Source of the DNA: Paenibacillus oryzisoli
GTDB taxonomy: Bacteria; Bacillota; Bacilli; Paenibacillales; NBRC-103111
NCBI RefSeq assembly: GCF_001653565.1
Contig: NZ_LYPB01000092.1
Span: 220,140-284,139, forward strand
DNA length: 64,000 bases
Direction of reading: 5' to 3'
A model generated the notes under the pieces. The model made no database searches. It was given only the letters and a program-made list of their open reading frames with translations, and was not told the DNA's origin. Positions 9,548-17,841 of the stretch are shown here, piece after piece (within the stretch, counting starts at the first letter, position 1; each line of letters begins with the position of its first letter). The position numbers were made by a program, and so were the translations under genes.

Positions 9548-10190
9548 CTACACCAGAGCTTGTCCCTAGTCTCGTTGCTCCCGCTTCAATCATCGCAATT
9601 GCCGTTGCTGCGTCGCGAACCCCGCCAGAAGCTTTCACACCAATCGCACTTGATACATTTTGACGCATTAGGCGAACATCTTCTACCGTAGCTCCACCAG
9701 GACCAAAGCCCGTCGATGTTTTCACGAAATGAGCACCCGCTTCTTCGGAAAGACGACAAGCTGTTGCTTTCTGCTCATCATTTAGGAACCCTGTTTCCAT
9801 GATTACTTTGACGATAGCTTTCCCTTGGACCGCGTCTACGACTTGCTTAATATCTGAACGAACCGCATCCAGTTGTCCTTCAAGCAGTAAACCAATCGGC
9901 AAAACGGTATCGATTTCAGCGGCACCGTTTTCAACAGCTTTAGCCGCTTCAAAGGCTTTAACTTCACTCAAGCTCGCGCCAAGTGGAAAACCAACGACTG
10001 CTGCAACTTTAACACCTGTTCCTTCCAATGCTTTGGCAGCTGTTGCTACAAACTGCGAATTCACGCACACACTGAAAAATTGATGCTGCGCAGCTTCCTC
10101 ACACAATTTGTGAATCGCCGCTGTGCTCGCATCTGCTTTCAATAACGTATGGTCAATATAACTAGCAATTTCTTTCGCGTTCAATGTCAT
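9510..10190 (-). CDS. deoC: Deoxyribose-phosphate aldolase
   Basis: Cleaves 2-deoxyribose-5-phosphate to glyceraldehyde-3-phosphate and acetaldehyde in deoxynucleoside salvage. Class I aldolase with the Schiff-base lysine in VKTSTGFGPGG and the second active-site lysine in GVKASGGVRD; the N-terminal IDHTLLKADA and C-terminal RLGTSSGVAIV phosphate-binding segments are present. The ATG at 10190 has GAGGTG seven bases upstream, so I prefer it to an in-frame start five codons earlier. 226 residues is normal. It ends inside the 3' end of the convergent Na/Pi gene. No other deo genes are adjacent. Confidence 0.96.
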   Translation of the reverse strand: MTLNAKEIASYIDHTLLKADASTAAIHKLCEEAAQHQFFSVCVNSQFVATAAKALEGTGVKVAAVVGFPLGASLSEVKAFEAAKAVENGAAEIDTVLPIGLLLEGQLDAVRSDIKQVVDAVQGKAIVKVIMETGFLNDEQKATACRLSEEAGAHFVKTSTGFGPGGATVEDVRLMRQNVSSAIGVKASGGVRDAATAIAMIEAGATRLGTSSGVAIVNGTQGASTY

Positions 10191-10250
10191 TATGAAGCAC
10201 CTCATCAGATTAAATTATTTCACTCATAGTTCTAAGCTCCGTGTAATGGA

Positions 10251-10297
10251 GAAAACCTCTATCGCGGTCATTCTAAGGAACGACCACGCGTAGAGGT
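10251..10297 (-). terminator. Terminator after mtaB
   Basis: A long near-perfect hairpin on the minus strand (ACCTCTACGCG... pairing with ...CGCGATAGAGGT around a CTTA loop) is followed by TTTTC. It closes the prmA-M50-rsmE-mtaB operon before deoC. Confidence 0.8.
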
Positions 10298-10320
10298 AGG
10301 TAGATGCCTTACTCCTTCAC

Positions 10321-11655
10321 TTACAAATTCACTACGCCTTCAAGAATGCGTACAAGTTGACCTTTACTTTCATTTACACCGGCTTCCGTAACCTTCACAC
10401 GGCATACTTGACCGATCATTTCTTCCGAGCCTTCAAAAACTAACTGCACATAGTTATCCGAATAACCACTATACAACCCGCTGTCTGGAGCGCCTTTGTA
10501 CGTTCGTTCTGGAATGACTTCCAGCACTTGCCCAACAAATTTCTGCGCATACGCCAATTGCATTTTCTCGGATAGGTCAATGAGTTCGTGAACACGTGCG
10601 TTTTTGATTTCTTCATCTACTTGATCTTCCATCCGCGCAGCAGGTGTACCTGTCCGCTTGGAATAAGGGAATACGTGCATTTCGGAGAATTTCATTTGCT
10701 CCATGAACTTATATCCGTCACGGAACATCTCTTCTGTTTCACCTGGGAAACCAACGATCACATCTGTTGTGATGGCGACATCGGGCATAATTTCGTGCAG
10801 ACGCTCAATTTTACGAGCGAACTCAGCAGTCGTATATTTCCGACGCATCCGCGCAAGTACTTGGTCATCGCCCGCTTGCAACGGGATATGCAAATGACGG
10901 CACATTTTGTCCGAAGATTTCAGAACATCAATCACTTCATCTGTAATTTGGCTCGCTTCAATGGAAGAAATACGAATACGCTTCAAGCCTTCCACTTTAT
11001 CCAAATCTTTGAGAAGCTTCGCTAAGCTGTAGTCTTCAATATCTTCGCCATAGCCCCCAGTATGAATACCTGTAAGCACGATTTCTTGATAGCCTGCTGC
11101 TACCAGCTGCTCTGCTTGTGCAATTACGCTTTGCGGTTCCCGACTACGCATAAGTCCACGAGACCAAGGAATAATGCAGAACGTACAGAAGTTGTTGCAG
11201 CCCTCTTGAATTTTCAGAAAAGCTCTAGTACGATCAGCAAAATCTGGCACGTCCAATTCTTCAAAAGTACGGGTTTTCATAATGTTACGAACTGCGTTAA
11301 TCGGTTGACGATCCGACTCAAATTGCTTCACAATCGGAATGATTTTGTCACGATCCTGCGTCCCGATTACCATATCTACACCTGGAATAGCCATAATTTC
11401 AGCTGGTGATGTTTGTGCGTAACAACCGGTTACTGCGACGATCGCTTCTGGATTACGACGAATCGCACGACGAATCATTTGGCGACTTTTCTTATCTCCG
11501 GTATTCGTAACCGTACATGTGTTGATTACATAGACATCCGCTGTATGTTCGAAATCAACTTGCTCATAGCCCTCATTTTTGAAAAGCTGCCAAATTGCTT
11601 CTGTATCATAAAAGTTTACTTTACATCCTAGTGTATGAAACGCTACCGTTGCCAT
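10321..11655 (-). CDS. mtaB: tRNA (t6A37) methylthiotransferase MtaB
   Basis: Radical-SAM enzyme that converts t6A to ms2t6A at position 37 of ANN-decoding tRNAs. 444 residues. The N-terminal UPF0004 domain supplies three cluster cysteines (LGCKVN, NTCTVTN, GCYAQ); the radical-SAM cluster motif is CNNFCTFC near residue 153; a C-terminal TRAM-like domain ends the protein. The LGCKVN start and the lack of MiaB features favour MtaB (YqeV). The ATG has GGAGG about 10 bp upstream. It follows rsmE by 6 bp, the same order as in B. subtilis (prmA-rsmE-mtaB). Confidence 0.95.
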   Translation of the reverse strand: MATVAFHTLGCKVNFYDTEAIWQLFKNEGYEQVDFEHTADVYVINTCTVTNTGDKKSRQMIRRAIRRNPEAIVAVTGCYAQTSPAEIMAIPGVDMVIGTQDRDKIIPIVKQFESDRQPINAVRNIMKTRTFEELDVPDFADRTRAFLKIQEGCNNFCTFCIIPWSRGLMRSREPQSVIAQAEQLVAAGYQEIVLTGIHTGGYGEDIEDYSLAKLLKDLDKVEGLKRIRISSIEASQITDEVIDVLKSSDKMCRHLHIPLQAGDDQVLARMRRKYTTAEFARKIERLHEIMPDVAITTDVIVGFPGETEEMFRDGYKFMEQMKFSEMHVFPYSKRTGTPAARMEDQVDEEIKNARVHELIDLSEKMQLAYAQKFVGQVLEVIPERTYKGAPDSGLYSGYSDNYVQLVFEGSEEMIGQVCRVKVTEAGVNESKGQLVRILEGVVNL

Positions 11656-11661
11656 TATCGC

Positions 11662-12429
11662 TTATCCTCCCATTTCTCCGGTTTCATAGAACAGACACGT
11701 AAGACCTACCATAGCTGCCGTCTCCGTTCGTAGAATACGATTCCCCAGCGAAACCGAGCGAAAGCCAGCTTCTTCAGCTTGCTTAATTTCTTGCTCCGTG
11801 AATCCGCCCTCGGGGCCAACCGCAATCAACACTTGCTTGCCTGGTTCGATCTGCCCAGCTGCAATCGCCGACTGAATCGCAGGTTTCAGTTGTTGACCAT
11901 CTTCTTTCTCATAACAAATCCAAGCCACGTCCGCTTCCTTCGCCCGCTGCAGAAGTTGCTTCCACGAGTAGACGGATTCAATCTGCGGAACACGATTTCG
12001 ATGGGCTTGTTCTGCTGCTTCTTTCGCGATTTTCTGCCAACGCTCTGTGCGCTTAGCTTCCTTCTTCGCATCGTATTGTACAATAGTTCGTTCCGATAAA
12101 AAAGGAAGAAACCGGGCTGCCCCGATCTCGGTACCTTTTTGAATGATAAGCTCCATCTTATCGCCTTTGGGCAAGCTCTGTGCAATCCACACGTCAACAG
12201 CTGCTTCCGCATCCATCGCAAGTTCCTCCACGATTTCCGCTGTAACAGCTCCTTTATCCAAGTGAGTGATGCGAACGAGAACCTCGCGATCCACGCCATT
12301 GCTGCAAATCACCTGATCCCCGACTTCTGCTCGCATGACACGACCAAGATGATGAGCATCGTCACCCTCAATGGTGACTGATTGTGTAGCAGCATGGAAC
12401 TGCTGGGGCGGTAAAAAATAACGTTGCAT
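11662..12429 (-). CDS. rsmE: 16S rRNA (m3U1498) methyltransferase
   Basis: SPOUT-family enzyme that methylates N3 of U1498 in 16S rRNA. The N-terminal PUA-like part begins MQRYFLPPQQF; the knotted SAM site is seen in VAVGPEGGFTEQE-like residues (IAVGPEGGFTEQEI) and in SLGNRILRTETA near the C-terminus. The ATG at 12429 has GAGAGG at 7 bp and is preferred to the TTG two codons upstream. 255 residues, normal for the family. It lies between the M50 protease gene and mtaB. Confidence 0.95.
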   Translation of the reverse strand: MQRYFLPPQQFHAATQSVTIEGDDAHHLGRVMRAEVGDQVICSNGVDREVLVRITHLDKGAVTAEIVEELAMDAEAAVDVWIAQSLPKGDKMELIIQKGTEIGAARFLPFLSERTIVQYDAKKEAKRTERWQKIAKEAAEQAHRNRVPQIESVYSWKQLLQRAKEADVAWICYEKEDGQQLKPAIQSAIAAGQIEPGKQVLIAVGPEGGFTEQEIKQAEEAGFRSVSLGNRILRTETAAMVGLTCLFYETGEMGG

Positions 12430-12550
12430 AGTCAAGCCTCTCTATCTTCGCTCATGTGAACTTCATTTAAACAGCGTTGCAAGTAGAACTTCCACACACC
12501 ATCATACCTCGTTTGAACCTGAAAATCTATATGGTACTATCTGGACAGTG

Positions 12551-13222
12551 CTACATGCCCAAAATCCAAAATATAGGTTTCGCAAGAGCGTCGGCAATAT
12601 CGTAAATTAGCCTTAAATACGGATCTAATGTAACTCTTCTAATTGGAGAAATGAAAACTACTAAAAGGAAAATTACTGAAGACCATTGTTCAAATTTTAC
12701 AAGCTTATCTGTATATCTTAAATTAACTACATCTTGAATAATTCTGTACCCATCTAAAGGTGGAATTGGAATTAAGTTAAACAAGAATAATCTAAGATTA
12801 ATCGTGACCATCAGTTGAAAAAAAATGTTAATTGCGTCACTACTGCCTTTACTCATCCCATCCAGCCAACCATACTTCTGGAAAAGCGCAAAAATAAATA
12901 ATGTAATAAAGGCCATAACCAAGTTACTAATCGGCCCCGCCGCGGTCACAATAATCCCAAACAAGCGAGGACGCTTGAAATTGCCACGGTTAACAGGCAC
13001 GGGCTTCGCCCAACCAAAACCAGCGATCAACAGCATAATCGTCCCGAATAGGTCCAGATGGACCATTGGATTTAAAGAGACACGCCCAAATTTATATGCC
13101 GTATCATCTCCTAATTTATAGGCACTATACGCGTGAGCCCACTCATGTATCGTAAATGAAAGCACGAGTACGAGGATAACAAACGGCAACGTATTCCAAT
13201 CGTAAAATAATAAGCCTCCCAT
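12551..13222 (-). CDS. Site-2 protease (M50) family membrane metalloprotease
   Basis: Short intramembrane zinc metalloprotease of the M50B type (YwhC/YdgO-like). The zinc motif HEWAH is in the first hydrophobic segment (about residues 26-30) and the third ligand lies in FNLIPIPPLDGYRI, the typical NPxxxLDG-like motif. 223 residues with about five membrane segments; no PDZ or CBS domain. Substrate unknown. Located 9 bp downstream of prmA and 121 bp before rsmE, so probably in the same transcript. Confidence 0.9.
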   Translation of the reverse strand: MGGLLFYDWNTLPFVILVLVLSFTIHEWAHAYSAYKLGDDTAYKFGRVSLNPMVHLDLFGTIMLLIAGFGWAKPVPVNRGNFKRPRLFGIIVTAAGPISNLVMAFITLFIFALFQKYGWLDGMSKGSSDAINIFFQLMVTINLRLFLFNLIPIPPLDGYRIIQDVVNLRYTDKLVKFEQWSSVIFLLVVFISPIRRVTLDPYLRLIYDIADALAKPIFWILGM

Positions 13223-13231
13223 GAGCTACAC

Positions 13232-14206
13232 CTACAGCTTTCTAGCTACGATCACAACCCAATTCGAATCATAGTTTTTCTCTACGATCGTGAATTGGGC
13301 TGCAACCAGCGCTTTTTCTACATCCGCTTCCTTGTTCGTTATGATTCCTGAAGTTATGTAATAACCGCCGGGCTGCAACACCTCGTATACATCATCAACG
13401 AACATAACAATAACCTCAGCCAAAATATTCGCAACTACAAGCTGAACAGGAATGGAAACACCTAATCCCGCATCCCCTTCGGACTCGCTTTCTTTAAGTA
13501 CGCCAAGAAGATCGCTAAGTTTCACTGTAATTTGATCTTCAAGTTGGTTCTGCTTCGTATTATCCAACGCACTTGTAACCGCTACGGGATCCAGATCCAC
13601 AGCAAGTACATGCTTCGCGCCAAGCTTAGCTGCTGCAATGGACAAAATACCTGAGCCGGTCCCTACATCGATGACATCGTCGCCAGGTTGAAGTACCTTC
13701 TCTAACGTTTTCAAGCAAAGTGAAGTGGTTGCATGCGTACCTGTTCCGAACGCCATACCTGGGTCGAGTTCCAAAATCAACTCACCTGGTGAAGCCGTGT
13801 ATTCTTCCCAAGTAGGTTTAATCGTCAAGCGGTCCGATACACGAATTGGTTTAAAATATGTTTTCCAAGCATGCGCCCAGTCTTCATCATCGACTTCAAC
13901 GACTTCAAAAGTCGGGTTCCCCGTATCAATATCGAAGTCTGTCAATTGTTCCACGGAAGCCTTCAAATTCGCCAGCACAGGCTCCATGTCGGTGCCATGA
14001 TAGAAGTATCCCTTAATCACAGCTCTTCCTTCCGGGATATCGTTAAATGGCGTTTCGTATAATTGACCAAATGAAGTATCTCGCTCTTTATTTAAAGTTC
14101 CTGATTCTTCAATGGAAACACCTCCGGCTCCCAATTCATGAACAAAGTTGGTTATCATTTCAATTGCTTCTTCTGTCGTATGTACAGTTAATTCTTGCCA
14201 AAGCAT
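13232..14206 (-). CDS. prmA: Ribosomal protein L11 methyltransferase
   Basis: SAM-dependent trimethylation of ribosomal protein L11. 324 residues; N-terminal substrate-binding domain starts MLWQELTVHTTEEA; the SAM motif DVGTGSGILSIAAAKLGA and the VVANILAEV segment (NPPY-like position) are clear. GGAGGAG precedes the ATG. In B. subtilis prmA follows dnaJ directly; here about 6.8 kb of other genes separate them. First gene of the prmA-M50-rsmE-mtaB set. Confidence 0.96.
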   Translation of the reverse strand: MLWQELTVHTTEEAIEMITNFVHELGAGGVSIEESGTLNKERDTSFGQLYETPFNDIPEGRAVIKGYFYHGTDMEPVLANLKASVEQLTDFDIDTGNPTFEVVEVDDEDWAHAWKTYFKPIRVSDRLTIKPTWEEYTASPGELILELDPGMAFGTGTHATTSLCLKTLEKVLQPGDDVIDVGTGSGILSIAAAKLGAKHVLAVDLDPVAVTSALDNTKQNQLEDQITVKLSDLLGVLKESESEGDAGLGVSIPVQLVVANILAEVIVMFVDDVYEVLQPGGYYITSGIITNKEADVEKALVAAQFTIVEKNYDSNWVVIVARKL

Positions 14207-14317
14207 CGGTATTGCTCCTCCTGTCGGTTATTCCCTATGTAAAATGACCCTTATAGGTCTATTTTCACAAAGAGTATTGTACTACACTTCGCTTCTGGGG
14301 TAAAATGGAGCCATAAA

Positions 14318-14331
14318 TGTAAGCGCTTTTT
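14318..14331 (+). promoter_or_regulatory. cre-like sequence upstream of the glycerophosphodiesterase
   Basis: TGTAAGCGCTTTTT matches the CcpA consensus TGWAANCGNTNWCA except for the last two bases. It lies about 85 bp before the start codon. It could be chance in AT-rich DNA. Confidence 0.25.
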
Positions 14332-14338
14332 TATTTTC

Positions 14339-14355
14339 TTAACACAGTCCTAACA
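14339..14355 (+). promoter_or_regulatory. Candidate PhoP box pair
   Basis: TTAACA (14339-14344) and CTAACA (14350-14355) are direct repeats separated by 5 bp, the spacing of Bacillus PhoP-binding half-sites (TTAACA-like hexamers). The site is 60 bp before the glycerophosphodiesterase start and upstream of a TACATT -10-like sequence. A Pho-regulated phosphodiesterase would match glpQ of B. subtilis. Confidence 0.45.
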
Positions 14356-14414
14356 CTTGCATGCTACATTGAATTGGTCATCATCATTATGTATCGTAAG
14401 AACGGAGACATCTT

Positions 14415-15221
14415 ATGCGCAAAATACTTATGGTTCTTCCTATTTTCCTAGCGATGGCACTTATCGCACCTCTGACGACCCAAACTATGATGGCTGATAA
14501 TTACAGTCAGGTTACCGCACATCGCGGAAGTTCTGGGAGTACACCTGAGAATACACTTGCTGCGTTTCAACAAGCTATACTTGATCATGCTGGTTACGCC
14601 GAGTTAGATATTCAAGAATCCGCTGATGGAGTCGTCATGGTTATGCATGATGACAATGCCAATAGAACAACAGGCATCTCCAAGAATATGTGGGAAGTCA
14701 CCTCTACGGAACTCCAACAAGCAAGTGCTGGAAGTTGGTATCATAAGGATTTTCAAAAAGAGCGCGTCCCTACGCTAGATGAAGTGATTACACTCGCCAA
14801 AGGTCATATGAAGCTGAATATCGAGTTGAAAAATAACGGCCACACTGTGGACCTTGCCAAAAAAACAGTAGATATCATTCAATCGCATAATTTTGTAAAG
14901 GAATGCACGGTGACCTCTTTCGATGCAGATCTATTGCATAAAGTGAAAACACTCAACAATTCCATCAAAACTGGCCTCATTGTTGGTCAAAAAACTGAAG
15001 ATCTCGAACAACTTATGAAAAGTTCTGATTATGACGTCATTTCTGCAGCTTACCCTCTAGTAAATGACGCTTTCATGCGGCTTGCTGAGTCCCACCGTAA
15101 AGAAGTCTATGTTTGGACTGTTAACGATACGAGAATGATGAGACGCATGTTAGCTCTAGGTGTGACCAGTATTATTACAAACTATCCAGATAAGCTCGTC
15201 AAATTGATGAGCGTTGAATAA
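14415..15221 (+). CDS. Secreted glycerophosphodiester phosphodiesterase (GDPD family)
   Basis: Hydrolyses glycerophosphodiesters to glycerol-3-phosphate and an alcohol, here outside the cell. Residues 1-27 form a signal peptide (MRKILMVLPIFLAMALIAPL then TTQTMMA). The TIM-barrel catalytic residues are visible: H36 and R37 in AHRGSS, E45 in TPEN, E63 and D65 in AELDIQ, and H78 in VMHDD. The C-terminus WTVNDTRMMRRMLALGV...ITNYPDKL is typical of the family. ACGGAG lies 7 bp before the ATG. 268 residues. The Pho-like and cre-like sites upstream fit a scavenging role under phosphate or carbon limitation, together with the alkaline phosphatase at 18.6 kb. Confidence 0.92.
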   Translation: MRKILMVLPIFLAMALIAPLTTQTMMADNYSQVTAHRGSSGSTPENTLAAFQQAILDHAGYAELDIQESADGVVMVMHDDNANRTTGISKNMWEVTSTELQQASAGSWYHKDFQKERVPTLDEVITLAKGHMKLNIELKNNGHTVDLAKKTVDIIQSHNFVKECTVTSFDADLLHKVKTLNNSIKTGLIVGQKTEDLEQLMKSSDYDVISAAYPLVNDAFMRLAESHRKEVYVWTVNDTRMMRRMLALGVTSIITNYPDKLVKLMSVE

Positions 15222-15244
15222 ATAGGTTCTTGTGCACAATGGTA

Positions 15245-15303
15245 AAAAGCACCTGCCCCGTCGGACCCCACTATTGGAGTTCGATGGAATAGGTGCTTCT
15301 TAT
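15245..15303. terminator. Bidirectional terminator-like hairpin
   Basis: AAAGCACCT and AGGTGCTT flank an imperfect stem with T-rich sequence on either side, between the convergent phosphodiesterase gene and the small 91-residue gene. Confidence 0.65.
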
Positions 15304-15579
15304 TTAAACTGAACCGCCTGCTGTTTCGATCACGCGGATAGCCTGCTCATAACATTGCTCGTCAATGACTGCGGCTAATACTATATCAAGTCCCACTGTA
15401 TCAACCTCAAGATCTTTACTTATCATGCTATCCGCCATGGACATTTCAATCCCAGTACCGATATCATTCGTGAAACGTTCCACCTGCACATCCAAGGCAC
15501 GCAAAGCTCTCAGTTTGGAAGCAACGCCTTCCGCTTGTTCGGGGGAATGAAAATAGGCAAGAATCCCTCGTTCAGCCAT
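15304..15579 (-). CDS. Conserved-looking small protein, function unknown
   Basis: 91 residues, acidic, no signal or membrane segment. The N-terminus AERGILAYFHSPEQAEGVASKLRAL has the look of a ferredoxin-like or stress-protein (YflT-like) alpha/beta module in which a segment begins with a 'bridging' of helix and strand, but I cannot assign it. The stop codon of the preceding small gene overlaps its ATG by one base (TAATG), so the two are translationally coupled. A terminator-like hairpin follows the stop. Confidence 0.7.
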   Translation of the reverse strand: MAERGILAYFHSPEQAEGVASKLRALRALDVQVERFTNDIGTGIEMSMADSMISKDLEVDTVGLDIVLAAVIDEQCYEQAIRVIETAGGSV

Positions 15580-15728
15580 TACTGATCTTCCTGACGATCA
15601 TCCGCCGCTTTCGCGCGCTCAGCAGCCTCGAAATCATCTCTATCTGCTACTTCCGCTGAAAATTCTACATCCTCTTGCTTTGCAACAGGTAAATTATTTC
15701 TTCCTTGGCTGTTGTTCTTCTGATTCAT
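15579..15728 (-). CDS. YfhD-like small protein
   Basis: 49 residues from an ATG at 15728 behind TGGAGG; a longer in-frame version (from 15782) lacks a site. The C-terminal half VEFSAEVADRDDFEAAERAK is very similar to my memory of the YfhD family of small charged Bacillus proteins (EFAxELAxxxDxEAxxRAxxADxR). Function is unknown; YfhD genes are often sporulation-associated. Overlaps the next gene by one base. Confidence 0.6.
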   Translation of the reverse strand: MNQKNNSQGRNNLPVAKQEDVEFSAEVADRDDFEAAERAKAADDRQEDQ

Positions 15729-15822
15729 GTTGTCATGCCTCCAGATATTCCTAATTTCTTTCATGATAGCCCCATTTATCATTTGCGAAAGATCATCGTT
15801 CTATGCAAGAGACAGATCTCGT

Positions 15823-16623
15823 CTATTCCTTTATTTTCTCAAAAGAAGCATCATATAAACGGAACATCGTCTTGTAACCCGATTCATCCAGTTTTATGCC
15901 AACATCTAGCCGCCCCGTTAGTTGCAACGGGCCAGACGTATACCTGAGTTTAATGGTATCAGGCACATAAACAATCATAATTTTATTCCAGTACGTTTCA
16001 TCTCCATTATCAAAGGGACACTCGGCACCAGGTTTAGGAATTAGGAGAAACCAGTGTTTATCGAAAGAAAGTACTTCCCCCATAAAGCCCTTGATGTGGA
16101 CCGTTTTCCCATTTAAATCCCAAAACTTATTAGAGGGTGTATCTTGTTTATCCGAATCGAAAAACTCATCCCATGTGAGTTCATTCGACTGTTGTGGTTG
16201 TTTCGTAGGAGACGCCACTACACTCTCTGCAGGCTTCGTAATGTTCACTACAGGTGTTGTCTTACTACTCTCGATCTGCGTCTGCGGAGCTGGCGTTGGA
16301 GTTAGGGATGACGTAGCTGTAGATGTCTCTTTTTGAACAACAGCGCTTGAGCTTGGGGTCACAATTGGTGTTGGAATGGGTGTTGCTATGGGTGTTACAG
16401 GTGTTACATCAGGTGTCTGGGAAGCTGTCTCAGTAGGTCTTGCTTCCGCTGTCTCCTTGGAGGAGATAGTAGCCTTCGGTATCGCGGGTGTGACAGTCGC
16501 TACATTCGAGGCGATGCTACCGAATGCTTGCCCTTGGAGCATGGCCTCCTTTTGACCACAGCTCGATAGGATAATGACGAAGGCTAACAAGCCCAGCCCA
16601 GTCATTGTATATGTACTTTTCAT
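15823..16623 (-). CDS. Lipoprotein with Thr/Pro-rich linker and DUF3299-like C-terminal domain
   Basis: The lipobox LSSC (with the cysteine about 23 residues in) ends a lipoprotein signal. Then come about 120 residues very rich in Thr, Pro, Ser and Val, probably an extended cell-wall-spanning linker. The last 115 residues form a compact domain with WDLNGKTVHIKGFMGEV, FLLIPKPGAECPF and GPLQLTGRLDVG, which resembles the DUF3299 beta-barrel family. I prefer the second ATG (16623), eight bases after GAGGTG. It lies 12 bp downstream of the permease gene and is probably the exported or surface partner of the ABC system. Function not known. Confidence 0.75.
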   Translation of the reverse strand: MKSTYTMTGLGLLAFVIILSSCGQKEAMLQGQAFGSIASNVATVTPAIPKATISSKETAEARPTETASQTPDVTPVTPIATPIPTPIVTPSSSAVVQKETSTATSSLTPTPAPQTQIESSKTTPVVNITKPAESVVASPTKQPQQSNELTWDEFFDSDKQDTPSNKFWDLNGKTVHIKGFMGEVLSFDKHWFLLIPKPGAECPFDNGDETYWNKIMIVYVPDTIKLRYTSGPLQLTGRLDVGIKLDESGYKTMFRLYDASFEKIKE

Positions 16624-16635
16624 CTTCATCTCACC

Positions 16636-17841
16636 TCAAGAACGGAATAATTGCAAGGAATCCACACGATATGCTTGAATGGCGGGGCCAACGGATGCGA
16701 TAATCGCGATCAACAAAGTAAAGATAATTAGTAAGGATTCACCGGGAACGAAAGCCCCCGCCTGTATTTGTAGCCCTGTATTCGCAAACACCACATCTCG
16801 GCTCACATAGCCTCCAAGATGTCCAGCGACAAGACCCAACATTAAACCAATACAGGTCAAAATAACACCTTCACCAATAAGCGAAAGCCAGATGAAATAC
16901 TTGGATTTCCCTATGAGTCTTAACAGTGCGACGTCTCTCTTGCGTTCATGTACCGCAGCTGTCAAAGATAGTAGAATGGATCCTGCAGCAAGCAGAATAC
17001 AGATCATCGTCACGAACTTCACAGCCTGTGTCCCTTGATCAACCACATTAACCACATCGGCAATCGCCTTGCTTGTATAAACAGCCTGCACATTGTTGTA
17101 TTGTGCGAATACTGTTTTGACTGACTGGGCACCTAGTAGTGATTTCGGTTTTACGACGATCGACGTAATTTCTTTCGCCTTGTCAGGCTGACTTTCGTGG
17201 ATAGCCCACGCATAGTCCAACGTTGTGAATACAGCCCGATCATCTGATGTGTGGAGGGGTGGCAATATACCCACTACCGTATAGGTGAAGGCATGATGAT
17301 GTTCCTCTTCTTCTCCGTCTTCCTCTTCTTCCAAACCTTGAATAAGCCCATGTGCACCAGCAAAAGTGTCTCCTACACGAAGACCCTTTGAGCTTGCCAC
17401 ATAGGAACCAACAATGGCTTCCCCTAGCTTACTATAGAGCTTCCCTTGTGCCATTTGTTTGGCAGCACCATAACGTGTTAAGAAATAACCGGGTTCCATC
17501 CCAACAATCGGAAACCCATTATAATTATCGCCGGTCGTCATCGCATAGGCCGAATCGACGAATTCATTTTTGCTAACATCTTCCAGAACAGTAATCGGAA
17601 TATTGCCCGTCGGCGCACCAATATGGTAGTAGGTATTCAGCGCAAGTTGTGACGCGCTTCCTTTTGCGCCAATCGTGACTTCGAAAGGGCCGTAGCCTTT
17701 CTCAGCTCCTTGCTCCACGCCTTGACTGCATAACAGAAGAAAGACAACAAGTGCTGCTGTAATTGCTACAGAGCTAATGGTTAAGAGTGACAGCGTTTTG
17801 CGATGCCAGATGTGACTCCACAGCAAGGAAATTACTTTCAT
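16636..17841 (-). CDS. ABC transporter permease (FtsX/MacB-PCD type)
   Basis: 401 residues. One membrane segment near residues 18-40, a large extracytoplasmic MacB-like domain, and three C-terminal segments with the FtsX domain (AVKFVTMICILLAAGSILLS; RLIGKSKYFIWLSLIGEGVI; LLIIFTLLIAIIASVGPAIQAY). This is the LolC/MacB class that acts mechanically on lipoproteins or peptides. The extracytoplasmic domain has a loop EEEEDGEEEEHHH, which suggests metal binding. Its ATG overlaps the ATPase stop by 4 bp (ATGA), so coupling is expected. Belongs to a three-gene operon with the ATPase upstream and the lipoprotein downstream. Confidence 0.88.
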   Translation of the reverse strand: MKVISLLWSHIWHRKTLSLLTISSVAITAALVVFLLLCSQGVEQGAEKGYGPFEVTIGAKGSASQLALNTYYHIGAPTGNIPITVLEDVSKNEFVDSAYAMTTGDNYNGFPIVGMEPGYFLTRYGAAKQMAQGKLYSKLGEAIVGSYVASSKGLRVGDTFAGAHGLIQGLEEEEDGEEEEHHHAFTYTVVGILPPLHTSDDRAVFTTLDYAWAIHESQPDKAKEITSIVVKPKSLLGAQSVKTVFAQYNNVQAVYTSKAIADVVNVVDQGTQAVKFVTMICILLAAGSILLSLTAAVHERKRDVALLRLIGKSKYFIWLSLIGEGVILTCIGLMLGLVAGHLGGYVSRDVVFANTGLQIQAGAFVPGESLLIIFTLLIAIIASVGPAIQAYRVDSLQLFRS

